Of a stretch of 64,000 bases of DNA, positions 1 to 10,070 are shown piece by piece. The notes under the pieces are model-generated. The model did not search any database. It had not been told where the DNA came from and saw nothing but the letters and a program-made list of their open reading frames with translations. Position 1 is the first letter of the stretch. Every line of letters begins with the position of its first letter. The DNA comes from Elymus sibiricus (lineage: Eukaryota > Streptophyta > Magnoliopsida > Poales > Poaceae), in assembly GCA_039707655.1 (NCBI GenBank), contig CM077672.1:193544037-193608036 (forward strand), read 5' to 3'. A program made the position numbers and the translations under genes.

Positions 1-1
1 G

Positions 2-1222
2 GAGAGGGACCGGGTGGCGGCGGAGAAGGAACTGCTGACGGAGGAGAAGACGGCTAGGTTGTTGGAGGAGGAGAGGAATCGGAATGAGGTGGCTCACCGG
101 GCCATGTACGAGCTCCTCATGGTAAGTTTCTTCTGCATATTAGCCAAATCATGCACGTAATGTTTGTTTCATTACTAACTAATATGACTGACTCGTCAAA
201 ACCAAATGTGCTGTCTATGTGCGAGAAGACCGGTCAGACCCCTCCGCCGATGCCAGTCATTGCTCAGACGGGAACGGTGAGTTTCATTTGAATGGTCATT
301 AGTTACTAGTCTTAACATTTGAGTGTTATCATGCTAACGAGACATTGCAAATGATCTTTGGTGCAGCATAACTCCCGAGCCGCATCGCACACCCCTTCTC
401 CAGGGCAACCTTCTCCAGGTGATCGCGACTGCCAGAGCAACCCCGGTGCTTGACCTCCGTGATGACGACGACGGTAAGTTTTCTCTAATGTTTTGCTTAA
501 CAAATGCATACTTAGCTTCGTACATGCTAGTTAGCCCTAATATGCCACATATTTAGCTTATTTTCCCCAAAAAAAACATACTTAGCTAATTATCCTCCAA
601 AATGACATAATTAGCTTATTTAGTTCATTTATGACATAATTAGCTTAGTTAGGTCAAAAATGGCATAATAATAACCTTGGTTAGCTCATAAATGTCATAT
701 ACTTACCTTATTTTCCTCCAAAATGACATAATAAGCTAAGTTAGCTCAATAATGACCTATACTTACCTAAGTTAGCTCAAAAATGACATAATTACCTAAG
801 TTAGCACAAAAATAGAAGAAGAAAGAGAAGAAAAAGAAAGAATAAAAGAAGAAGAATGAGAAGGAAAAGAAAGAATAAAAGAAGAAGAATGAGAATGAAA
901 AGGATAAAAAGATAGAAGAGAAGAAGAAATTAAAGATGAGTAAAAGAGAGAAGAAGAAGAAAATATATTCTCTTTCTTCCTTTTTCTCTTCTTTCTTTTT
1001 CTCCATCTTCTACTCCTTATTCTTATTCTTCTTCTTTCTTCTTCTTTCTTTCTTCTTATTATTTTTCTTCTCTTTCTTCTTCTTCTTCTTCTTCTTCTTC
1101 TAGTCTTCTTCTTCTTCTTCTTCTTCTAACTTTCTTATTCCCATTTTGCAGAATTGATTCACTTCATGGAAGCTGGCATTGATGGACTGCTAGTGTTTAG
1201 TTTTTGTTTTGATTTTTATTGA
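2..1222 (+). pseudogene. CACTA-encoded transposase-type protein, last exons (partial)
   Basis: Open exon at 2-121 encodes about 40 residues of charged, Glu/Arg-rich coiled coil (ERDRVAAEKELL...) ending at a GTAAGT donor (122). A second coding block at about 217-276 (MCEKTGQTPPP...) ends at GTGAGT, but its acceptor is not a clean pyrimidine-AG. A third exon, 367-473, follows a GTGCAG acceptor and ends at GTAAGT in a run of Asp codons. It joins in phase to 1152-1222 after TTTTGCAG, giving ...DDDD-ELIHFMEAG... and a TGA stop at 1220-1222. Reading phase from exon 2 to exon 3 does not fit without a shift, so this copy is probably damaged. Coiled-coil and Asp-rich C-termini are usual in the En/Spm-type proteins of grass CACTA elements; the exact protein is not certain. 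Confidence 0.55.
808..1135. repeat. GAA-rich then TTC-rich low-complexity block inside an intron
   Basis: About 808-965 is nearly pure purine (GAA/GAAAA units) and 966-1135 nearly pure pyrimidine (TTC/TTTC units), so the halves form a long imperfect inverted repeat. The block lies in the last intron (474-1151) of the CACTA gene. The ORF on the minus strand here is low-complexity Phe/Ser and not a gene. Confidence 0.8.
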
Positions 1223-1439
1223 TGAACAATGTGAAACTATGTATCTATATATGGATGAACAGTGTGAAACTATGTATGTATTGCTTCTTTTAATAGCCTA
1301 TGTGTTCTCTTGTTCAATATTTCACGATGATGTTCGATTGTTGGAATACATGGCCTATGCTTCAGTTTGAAACTATATATATCATATATGTGTTGTGAAA
1401 ATGCAGGGAAATAACAGAAAACAGACAAAAAAGAGGCAG

Positions 1440-1950
1440 TACAGGCACTTTGCCGTCCGCTGGCAGACGGCAAAGAACTTTGCCGTCAGTAGGCGGACGG
1501 CAAAGGTGCCATGTGGCAGCAACCTGTGCAACCTGGGAGCACCATGTCTGACCCATTTGGTCATTCTGCCGTCAGCTGGCAGACGGCAAAGATAAAGCAC
1601 GCAGACGGCAAAGACTAAGCAGGACTGACGTGCAGACACAGGCCTGCTGACGTCACTCGGCAGACGGCAAAGGTGATTGTTTGTTTGCCGTCCGCAGGCA
1701 GACGGCAAAGTCTGCCGTTAGCCACCTAACGGGGCTAACAGCTATACTTTGCCGTCCAGAACCTTTGCCGTCAGCTTAGCCAGCAAGGCGGATGGTAAAC
1801 GTCTTTGCCATCCGTTGCCGTTATACAGACGGCAAAGAAGCTGTTTACCGTGACTTTCTGTGCTGAAAGTGGGGCCATCAGCCAGCGGACGGCAAAGCTG
1901 TTTGCCGTCCATGGCCTGGGCCTTTGCCGTCTGCTATGGCAGACGGCAAA
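1440..1950. repeat. CACTA subterminal TTTGCCGTC repeat array
   Basis: I count about 17 copies of TTTGCCGTC or its complement GACGGCAAA, many paired as short inverted repeats separated by 5-10 bases (for example around 1449-1475, 1684-1710 and 1922-1950). In CACTA elements such subterminal motifs bind the element's DNA-binding protein. Some copies are mutated, such as CTTTGCCATC near 1802. Confidence 0.85.
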
Positions 1951-1969
1951 GAACCTGATTCCTGTAGTG
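1951..1969. repeat. CACTA C0 3' terminal inverted repeat
   Basis: Read on the minus strand the end is CACTACAGGAATCAGGTTC, a typical Triticeae CACTA terminus followed at once by a subterminal motif. Confidence 0.8.
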
Positions 1970-2359
1970 AGTGACCAACACTGTGTTTGCTAACTTTCAA
2001 TAAATTTTACAACTTATACTTTTTATATGTGAAGTCACTACTCCCCATGGGACAAGCATATGAAGCATATATAATTTCAACTTTATGATATTCAACTCAT
2101 TCAACAATTTACTCTTAGGATATAAGTGAAGCACGAGAGTAAACGAGAAACTACTCCAAAAGATATAAGTGAAGATTAATGAGTAGTTAAACAATTAAGT
2201 AGCTATGTGAAGACTCTCTCTCAATAAAGATTTCAGATCTTGATAATTTTATTCAAACAGCAAACAAAATGAAAATAAAAGGACACTCCAAGAATAGCAC
2301 ATATCATGTGAACAAGTAAAAACTTAGGCTAACCAATAGGTGTTGATGAAGAAAGGTGG

Positions 2360-2446
2360 GATGCCTACCGGGGCATCCCCAAGCTTAGTTGCTTGAGACT
2401 TCTTGGAGTGTTAACTTGGGATGCCTTGGGCATCCCCAAGCTTGAG
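2360..2446. repeat. Paired GGGATGCC hairpins, first pair (E1)
   Basis: Two inverted repeats, GGGATGCC-N-GGCATCCC, each followed by CCAAGCTTA/G. On the element's sense (minus) strand they read AAGCTTGGGGATGCC...GGCATCCC. The same sequence precedes the 3' LTR of E5 in modified form. Confidence 0.7.
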
Positions 2447-3089
2447 CTCTTGTGTCTCCTTAATTCCTCTCAGATCACGATTTCCCTAAATCTAAAAAAC
2501 TTCATCCACACAAAACTCAACAAGAACTCGTGAGATAAGTTAGTATAAATCAACTCAAAACCTTAACATTCTCTACTGTAGAAAATCACAAAAGTTATAA
2601 TTAAACATTGCATGCTAAATGCCTCTGCATATTTAATACTCCTATCCACAAATAGAAACATTAAACAAGCAAACATATGCAAACAATGCAACTATAACAG
2701 CAATCTGCCAAAACAGAACAGTCTGTAAAGGGGGAATAACAATTCATACTTCCCTAACTCCAAACATTCTGAAAAATTACCATGTGACAGAGAACTCGTG
2801 CATGCTTACTGTGTAAAAATTTCAGATTTTTATCATGTTCTGACAATTCACAAAAATTCAGGACCTAAGAGAAAACTTTCTGTTTTCAAACAGCAACTCA
2901 CAAACTTGCAAACTGAGCATGGTAAAGGCTATACTTGACATTTTATTGAAATAAAAGATACAAAACATGATTATTGATAACAGCAAGAAAATCTCAACAA
3001 AATAAAATGACGCTCCAAGTAAAACACATATCTTGTGACGAATAAAAATATAGCTCCAAGTGAGGTATACCGATAGATTAAAGACGAAA

Positions 3090-3183
3090 GAGGGGATGCC
3101 TTCCGGGGCATCCCCAAGCTTAAACGCTTGAGTCTTCCTTGAATATTACCTTGGGATGCCTTGGGCATCCCCAAGCTTAGGGT
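3090..3183. repeat. Paired GGGATGCC hairpins, second pair (E1)
   Basis: Same structure as the pair at 2360-2446, in the second half of the tandem duplication. Confidence 0.7.
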
Positions 3184-3823
3184 ATTGCCATTCCTTATTC
3201 TCCTCATATCAATATCTCACCCAAAACTTGAAAACTTCAATCACACAAAACTTAACGGAACTTGTGAGATAGGTTAGTATAATAAAAATAAATCATCCGC
3301 TTAGGTACTGTCAAGGCAAGATTCATAATTGTTCTCACATAATGCCTACTGTATTCCATCATTTCCACAATTTATATTACTCAATATAAGCTATGGAAAC
3401 ACTAAAACAAGCAAACTATGCACCGAAAACAGAATCTGTCAAAAACAGAACAGCATGTAGTGAGAGATTTAAAAACCATACTTATGTACCTCCAAAAATT
3501 CTGAAAAATTGGGAAAACGTAAAAAATTTGTAATATAATACTCTGTAAAAATTTAAGAATTTTCTAACGCTCCAGTACAGAATATAAATTCCAGCACTGG
3601 ACGCAAAAGTTTCTGTTTTTGCACAGAATCAAATCAACAAGTATCCACACTATCCCAAAGGCTTTACTTGGCACATTATTGAAAGAAAACATATGAAACA
3701 TTATTACTACAGTAGATTAATCATGTGGACACACAAAAACAGTAGGTATAAATATTGAGTCATCTCCCAACAAGCGTTTTCCTTTAATGCCTTTTTAGCT
3801 AGGCATGATGATTTTAATGATGC

Positions 3824-4843
3824 TCACATAAAAGTAAAGAATTGAAACATGAAGTGAGCATCATGAAGCATATGACAAACACATTTAAGCCTAACCCACT
3901 TCCTATGCATAGGGATTTTGCGAGAAAACAATTTATGGGAGCAAGAATCAACTAGCATAGGAAGGCAAAACAAGTATAACTTTAATACTTTCAACATATA
4001 GAGAGGAAACTTGATATTATTGCAACACCTACAAGCATATGTTCCTCTCTCATAATAATTTTCAGTAGCATCATGAATGAATTCAAAAATATAACCCTCA
4101 CATAAAGCATTCTTTTCATGACCCACAAGCATATAATTTTTACTACTCTCCACATAAGCAATTTTGTTCTCATTCATAATAGCGGGATCAAACTCAACAA
4201 AATAACGATCATGAGATACTTGATTGGCATAATCCAATTGTAAATTAAAATCATGATGACAAGTTTCATAGTTATCATTATTCTTTATAGCATACATGTC
4301 ATCACAATAATCATCATAGATAGCAACTTTGTTGTCATAATCAATTGAAACCTCTTCCAAAATAGTGGATTAATCATTAAATAAAGTCATGACCTCTTCA
4401 AATCCACTTTTATCATTATTCCAATAAGATTCAACACCCTCCAAAATAGTGGGATAATTAGTACCTAGAGTTGACATTCTTCCAAACCCACTTTCGTCAA
4501 TATAATCATCATAAATAGGAGATATGTTATCATCATAATAAATTTGCTCATCAAAACTTGGGGGACTAAAAATATCATCTTCATCAAATATAGCATCCCC
4601 AAGCTTATGGCTTTGCATATCATTAGCATCATGGATATTCATAGAAAGCATACTAACAACATTGCAACCATGCTTATCATTCAAAGATTTTATGCCAAAC
4701 ATTTTATTGAATTCTTCTTCTAACAATTGAGCACAATTATCGGATCCATCATTTTCAAGAAAGACATCATAAAGGTAAAGCATTTGATGCAACTTCAATT
4801 CCATTTTTTTGTAGTTTTCTTTTATAAACCAAACTAGTGACAA
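3824..4843 (-). pseudogene. Extra ORF of Gypsy E1 (C-terminal part), one in-frame stop
   Basis: One minus-strand frame is open from 4843 to 3824 except for a TAA at 4370-4372, about 340 codons. It encodes an acidic, Asp/Asn/Tyr-rich protein with no motif I can tie to a known enzyme. It shares blocks with the E5 ORF: NDMQSxKLGD, SGFGRxSTLG, SGFxEVMTL, NYYERGxYxCR, and a C-terminus containing PMHRK and VRLK preceded by a hydrophobic stretch (FPLYMLKVLKLYLFCLPML). The N-terminal third found in E3 and E5 (RLxQKG, YAWN, TCC) is missing. In E5 the ORF lies upstream of the 3' LTR, where pol would be behind it, the place occupied by env-like ORFs in Athila-type elements; that role is inference only. 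Confidence 0.6.
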
Positions 4844-4901
4844 AATAAGAAACTAAAAGATTCAATTGCAAGATCTATAGATATACCTTCAAGCACTCAC
4901 C

Positions 4902-4919
4902 TCCCCGACAACGGCGCCA
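4902..4919 (-). other. Primer-binding site of E1 (tRNA-Asp type)
   Basis: On the minus strand TGGCGCCGTTGTCGGGGA, 10 nt inside the LTR edge (4930). This is the PBS of many Athila-like plant Gypsy elements and matches the 3' end of tRNA-Asp. Confidence 0.8.
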
Positions 4920-4929
4920 GAAAAGAGCT

Positions 4930-6573
4930 TGATGTCTACTACGCAACTTTTATTCTTGTAGACGTTGTTGGGCCTCCAAGTGCAGAGTTTTGTAGGATAG
5001 TAGCAAATTTTCCTCAAGTGGATGACCTAAGGTTTATAAATCTGTGGGAGGCGTAGGATGAAGATGGTCTCTCTCAAACAACCCTGCAATCAAATACAAG
5101 AAATCTCTTGTGTCCCCAACACACCCAATACAATGGTAAATTGCATAGGTGCACTTGTTCGGCGAAGAGATGGTGATACAAGTGTAGTCTAGATAGTAGA
5201 TATAGGTTTTTGTAATCTGAAAATAAAAAAACAGCAAGGTAGGAAGTGATAAAACGGAGCACAAACGGTATTGCAATGCTTATAAACAAGGCCTAGGGTT
5301 CATACTTTCACTAGTGCAATCTCTCAACAGTGCTAGCATAATTGAATCATATAACAATCCCTCAACGTGCGATAAAGAATCACTCCAAAGTTCCCATTAG
5401 CGGAGAACATAAGATAGAAATTGTTGTAGGGTACGAAACCACCTCAAAGTTATCCTTTCCGATCAATCTATTGAGCCATCCCTATAAGTGTCACAAACAG
5501 CCCTAGAGTTCGTACTAAAATAACACCATATGATACACATCAACCAACTCTAATGTCACCTAGATACTCCAATGTCACCACAAGTATCCGTGAGTTGATT
5601 ATTCGATATGCATCAAACAACTTCAGATTCATAATATTCAATCCACACAAAGAACTTCAAAGAGTACCCCCAAAGTTTCTTATCGGAGAAAAGATAATGA
5701 AAACATGCAACCAACCCCTATGCCTAGATCACCCCAAGGTCACGGGAATCCGCGAGTTGATTACCAAAACATACATCAAGTGAATCAATAGAATACCCCA
5801 TTGTCACCACGGGTATCCACATGCAAGACATACATCAAGTGTTCTCAAATCTGAAATATTCAATCCGACATTAACAAAACCTCAAAGGGAAAGACTCAAT
5901 TCATCCCAAGAAGATAAAGAGGGAAGAAACACCATATGATCCAACTATATTAACAAAGCTCACGATACATCAAGATCGTGCCAACGCAAGAACACGAGAG
6001 AGAGAGAGATCAAACACATAGCTACTAGTACATACCCTCAGCCCCGAGGGTGAACTACTCCACCCTCGTCATGGTGACCGCCGGGATGATGAAGATGGCC
6101 TCCGGTGATGATTTCCCCCTCTGTCAGAGTGCCGGAATAGGGCTCTAGATGAGATCACTTAGGAACAGAGGCTTGCGGCGGCGGCGTGGAAGTTCTAGGT
6201 TTCTTTCTGGGGTTTTTGGTATTTATAGGAATTTTTGGCGTTGGTTTCACATCAAGGGGGCCCACGAGGGAGCGACAAGCCTGCTCCGCGCGCCCTAGTG
6301 GGAGGGCGCGCCCCCCAGGCTTGTCACTTCCTCGTGAGGCTTCTGGTCCTTCCTCGAAGCTTCGCGGGTCTCTCTTGGTCCACAAAAAATCATCGTAAAT
6401 TTTCAGCCCATTCTGAGAACCTTTATTTCTGCACAAAAAACAACACCACGGTAGTTCTGCTGAAAACAACATCAGTCCGGGTTAGTTCTAATCAAATCAT
6501 ACCAAAACCATATAAATTTTTTGTAAACATGGCATGAATACTTCATAAATTATAGATACGTTGGAGACGTATC
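4930..6573 (-). repeat. 5' LTR of Gypsy E1
   Basis: About 1.64 kb. On the minus strand it opens GATACGTCTCCAACGTATC (the initial T of TGATACG is lost or replaced at the junction with Tat gag) and ends GTAGACATCA. It holds a TATA-like box at 6218-6229 and a block, TTTCTGCACAAAAAACAACA with its neighbours, shared with the LTR of E2. Confidence 0.8.
6218..6229 (-). promoter_or_regulatory. TATA-like box in the E1 LTR
   Basis: Minus strand CCTATAAATACC, roughly 350 bp inside the LTR's 5' end, the usual place for a Gypsy U3 promoter. Confidence 0.5.
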
Positions 6574-6586
6574 TGGCGTCCGAGCT

Positions 6587-7696
6587 GTGCCAATAGGCGC
6601 AAGATGCCAGGCGTTCACCCTCGAGCTTCGCGAAGTGATCTGGCCCCCGCGGTTCAAACCGGATTTATCGTCACGGTACGGTGGGTCAACCGACCCGGTC
6701 GAGTTCCTCCAGATCTACACCACGGCGATCCAGGCTGCGCATGGTCATGCAGATGCCATGGTGAACTGGTTCCCTATGGCCCTCAAAGACTCGGCGCGTT
6801 CATGGCTCATGAACCTCCCACCAAACTCCATCGGGACCTGGGATGAGCTGTGTGAGCGCTTCATCACTAAGTTCAAGGGAACCTGCGATCGGCCATCCAT
6901 GATTTCCGATTTGAACGCCATCTGGCAAAAGAAGGGCAAGACGCTGCGCGGGTTAATCCAGCGCTTCAGCCAAGTCCGCAACAAGATCCCCCGCATCAAC
7001 GACGCGGAGGTTGTCGCGTCCTTCCGCAACGTGATCGCGGATCCCAAGATTTGTGAGAAGATGGCGGTCCACGACGTCCGCATGACTGTGCAACTCTACG
7101 AGCTGGCAGACAAATGCGCCAGGGCGGCCGATGCCCGGAATCGGTCTTCTTTGACTATCGACCGGGAGGCCGGACCCTCCCGTGACAAGAAGGCCCAGAA
7201 GCGAAAGCCGCCCGGGGTCTTCGTGGCGGAACCTGAATGGAAGCAGCAGAAGAAGGAGGAGGTGACTTCCTATGACTCGGGCGACGGCCCGTACTACGCC
7301 TTGCATAGCTCGCGCACACACGACACGGCCGAATGTCGTGAGATCAAGAAGATGGCAGAGGACCACCAGAAAGATGGCGTGAGCAGAGGTGCGGCGAAGG
7401 TTGGCGTGAGCAGAGGCATGGTGAAGGAAGAAAAGAAGGAGGCCGAGGGGGAGGATGCACCGGTCAGCGTGGAGGCCGGCGCGAACACTTCCCTCGAGGG
7501 CATGAGAAAGCAGGAGACGGCAAGGGCGCAGACGGTCCTGACTCCGACAAGAATAGTGGTGGAGGCTTCCAGGAGCCTAAGGTGGTTGCGTGCATTCATG
7601 GCGTGGCCCAGACTCCTCACTCGAACCGATGCTTCAAGTACCTCGCTCGGGAAGTGTGCGCTGCTCTTCCTGGAGGAAAGGCCATCAGGCCCTTAA
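6587..7696 (+). pseudogene. gag: Tat Gypsy gag (N-terminus missing)
   Basis: Open frame of about 369 codons. Residues about 25-130 match the Retrotrans_gag capsid pattern (VEFLQIYTTAIQAAHG, MALKDSARSWLMNLPP, WDELCERFITKFKGT, LRGLIQRFSQVRNKIP). Near 245-260 is the Tat-type ALHSSRTHDTAECREIKK block with the His/Cys residues of a degenerate knuckle. The frame opens at the E1 junction with no ATG (the first start-like codon is GTG, 6587), so the true N-terminus is gone. From about 7505 the frame departs from the protease frame, which points to a frameshift between the two; the last about 60 residues are probably out of frame. Gag would form the particle that packages element RNA. Confidence 0.75.
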
Positions 7697-8358
7697 AATG
7701 GTCCGGGGTCTCCGTGACATTTGACCTCGCGGACCATCCCGTGAATGCGAGGACTGTAGGGATTGTGCCGATCGTGGTGTCACCCACTATTCATAACATC
7801 AAGGTCACGAAGACCCTCATCAACGGTGGGGCCAGGCTAAACGTCATATCTCCAAAGATTTTCGACCTGATGCAGATCCCATACGACCGTCTGATGCCTA
7901 CCAGGCCCTTCTCAGGCGTAACCTCCGGGAGAAAAACCCCCATGGGGCAGGTGGCCCTCCCCATCATGTTCATGACTAGCAAGAACTATCGGACGGAAAG
8001 CATCATCTTCGACGTGGCCCATATCGGCCTGGAATACAACGCCATCCTGGGTTATCCCGCGCTGGCCCAGTTCATGGCTGTGACGCATCACGCCTACAAT
8101 GCTGTCAAGATGCCGGGGCCAGGAGGGGTGATCACCATCCAGGCGGACCAAGAAGACGCCGTTCGATTCGTCGAGCATTTCTACAAGGTGGCGGCCTCCG
8201 TTGCCCCTGACGATCTGAACCTGCCCGGCGCTTCTAAAGTCTCGGCTTCCCACCGGCGAAGGTTAATGACGGAGGAAAAATCCTCGACCAAAAAGGTGGC
8301 ACTCGACGAGGGAAAAGGAACCTCCGTCCTGATAGGTAGGAGGCTCATCGACAAATAG
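7515..8358 (+). pseudogene. Tat Gypsy aspartic protease region
   Basis: The frame after the gag shift runs KVVACIHGVAQTPHSNRC..., then the protease-like domain. The active-site segment reads LINGGARLNVIS where Tat proteases carry D at the first position, so the catalytic Asp is Asn here (codon AAC at 7822-7824, one G-to-A change from GAC). Downstream ILGYPALAQFMA fits the conserved ILG(R)xxL strand. A TAG at 8356-8358 ends the frame before RT. The enzyme would process Gag-Pol; this copy should be inactive. Confidence 0.7.
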
Positions 8359-9048
8359 GAAGGCGCGCTCATCGCCTTCCTGCGGGCGAATGCCGACATG
8401 TTTGCCTGGACAGCGTTGGATATGACCGGTGTTCCACAGGAGGTGATCGAGCACCACTTGGTGGTATGCCCCGGCTGCCACCCCATCAAGCAGAAGATAC
8501 AGCGACAATCGCCGAAAAAATAGTAGTTCATTACCCAGAAGATAGAGAAGCTAAAAGAGGCCAAGTTCATCCACGAGGTGACCCACCCGGAATGGGTCGC
8601 CAATCTGGTGGTCGTGCCAAAGGCCAACGGTGACCTGTGCCTATGCGTGGACTTCAAGGACATCAACAAGGCCTGTCCAAAGGACCCATATCCCCTGCCA
8701 AGGATAGACCAAATCATCGACTCAACGGCAGGATGCGACCTCCTTTGCTTCCTTGATACCTTCTTAGGTTATCACCAGATCAAGATGGCCAAGGAGGATG
8801 AAGAAAAACCGGCTATTATCATGCCGTGCGGAGTGTACTATTTCGTATGCATGCCGTTCGGGTTGAAGAATGCCAGAGCGACCTTCCAGAGTCTCATGCG
8901 CATTGCCCTCGGTCCTCGGATGGGGAGGAACACAGAGGCCTATGTCGACGACATTGTTGTCAAGACCCGCAAGAAGGACACCCCGTGCCAAACGCATGGA
9001 ACATCGAACATCTTCGCAAGTTCTACCCTTGAACAAGAAACTTTGTAA
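8359..9048 (+). pseudogene. Tat Gypsy reverse transcriptase, N-terminal two thirds
   Basis: In-frame stops at 8356-8358 and about 8521-8526 (AAATAGTAG) break it. From 8578 it is open: WVANLVVVPKANGDLCLCVDF, ACPKDPYPLPRIDQIIDSTA, CFLDTFLGYHQIKM, YYFVCMPFGLKNARATFQ and the catalytic box YVDD at 8941-8952. Shortly after YVDDIVVKTR the sequence stops matching RT (about 9000) and passes into the non-coding tail, so the RT C-terminus, RNase H and integrase are deleted. Confidence 0.8.
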
Positions 9049-9164
9049 ATATGTATCCGGGGCCTCCCCCCGCCAAGCAGAAGGACTGGTATGGCGATTT
9101 ACTTGCCTTTGTCACTACCATGTCTAACGCCTGGCTGGCAGTACAACGACCTGTTCCATCCGTA

Positions 9165-9715
9165 TTATGGGAATGTTCTCTCGGGCCTCTTCCCACGTGA
9201 TTGTTGAACACTCATTTCTCCCCCCATGGTTAGAGGAGTTACGATGGCGCACCTCACCTGCAGCTACGAAAACGTTCTTGGGCACTGCCCCATACGAACC
9301 TCTTTTTGCAGGGAGCTGGGTGCCCGTTTCTCTCCTCGTTGCGAGACGAGTCACCACGATGTGATTCCACCCTACCACAGAGAAAATGTTCTCGGGATCT
9401 ATCTCGTACGAACCGCTTTTTGATAGGGCATCAGGCACTAGTTTCTTTCTCCCTGCATGGTAGGAGGAGTCACAATGACACGTCTCTCCTGCCCCCCCCT
9501 TGGAACGTTCTCGGGTCCGCCCCGTATGAACCTCTTCCCGCAGCGTGCTGGACAACTCGTTTTTCTCCTCGCGACAGGCAGAGTTACAACAACACGTTCC
9601 TCCTACAAGCAAGGAAATGGTCTTAGGCATACCCCGTACGACCCTCTTTCCGCAGGATGCAGAGCTTCCGCTTTTCTCTGGGTATGGCAAGCGAACCACC
9701 GTCACGTAACACGGC
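9165..9715 (+). repeat. About five 105-118 bp degenerate tandem repeats in the Tat 3' region
   Basis: Units start near 9165, 9267, 9381, 9499 and 9611. Each has a TTCTCGGG-like core, then a (C)CGTACGAACCTCTTT-like core about 20 bp later, GCAG, a pyrimidine tract and a GAGTCAC/GAGTTAC block. Copies are strongly diverged. The ORFs on either strand here are products of the repeats. Confidence 0.7.
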
Positions 9716-9869
9716 TTTCGCTCAAGCACCAGGATGATAAACGGCCTCCCGGACGACAAGGTCCCGTGCACCCCGGCGCTTGCCAGGCGAATGTGTGATG
9801 TGCACCGAACTGGGGGCTACAGTCACACCATCGGCCTATTCAAAATAACTGGCTGGGGGTGCATCGAGA

Positions 9870-10000
9870 CATAATCGTGACGGCGGCAGGCGGTCCCTCA
9901 CGAAGGAAAAGCATAATCATGACGGCGGCAGGCAGCCCCTCGCGAAGGAAAAGCATAATCGTGACAAGCGGCAGGCGGCCCCTCATGAAGTAAAATAGAG
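9870..10000. repeat. Three 42-bp tandem repeats
   Basis: Units starting CATAATCGTGACGGCGGCAG at 9870, 9912 and 9954, each ending in CTC-(A/G)CGAAGGAAAAG or a variant. They sit just beyond the stop end of the antisense ORF. Near 9815 lies CTGGGGGCTAC, similar to the PPT at 17051-17061. Confidence 0.75.
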
Positions 10001-10070
10001 TACATCCAAGACAAACATCACAAAAGCTATAACAACAGAAGGTTAGGAGGATTAATGTCACGGTACAACT

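Larger units (their letters stand above)
1..1969 (+). mobile_element. CACTA (En/Spm) DNA transposon C0, 3' portion
   Basis: The segment ends in CCTGTAGTG (1961-1969), the reverse of a CACTA terminus reading CACTACAGG. Before it lie 570 bp dense in TTTGCCGTC/GACGGCAAA motifs, the subterminal binding-site arrangement of CACTA elements. At its left end are spliced exon remnants of a transposase-type gene on the same strand. The 5' end lies outside the window. The 3-bp target duplication cannot be tested because only one end is present; the bases after the terminus are AGT. Gypsy E1 begins directly after it. Confidence 0.85.
2230..3690. repeat. Degenerate tandem duplication (about 730 bp x 2) in the E1 3' non-coding region
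   Basis: Segments about 2230-2950 and 2960-3690 repeat the same order of landmarks: a paired GGGATGCC hairpin (2341-2450, 3080-3185), a GAGATAAGTTAGTATAA-like line (about 2531 and 3268), AAAACAGAACAG (about 2712 and 3440), CATTCTGAAAAATT-like (about 2765 and 3495), and TTGACATTTTATTGAAA versus TTGGCACATTATTGAAA (about 2935 and 3668). The copies differ by many substitutions and indels, so the duplication is old. Confidence 0.65.
1970..6573 (-). mobile_element. Gypsy LTR retrotransposon E1 (gag-pol-less, 3'-truncated)
   Basis: Read on the minus strand: 5' LTR (6573-4930), tRNA-Asp-type PBS, a decayed extra ORF (4843-3824), then about 1.8 kb of A/T-rich non-coding DNA with AAGCTTGGGGATGCC hairpins, cut at the CACTA C0 boundary before any 3' LTR. 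No gag, protease, RT or integrase is present: only about 60 bp separate PBS and ORF. The internal sequence is related to that of E5 (58977-63178) in opposite orientation. It resembles abundant Triticeae Gypsy families of the Sabrina/WHAM/Fatima group; I do not assign one. Confidence 0.8.

Noticed and set aside
767..1006. Phe/Ser-rich minus-strand ORF
   Set aside because: Low-complexity GAA/TTC sequence in an intron.
9870..10000. Regular repeats as a possible CRISPR array
   Set aside because: Units are contiguous without unique spacers, in plant transposon DNA.
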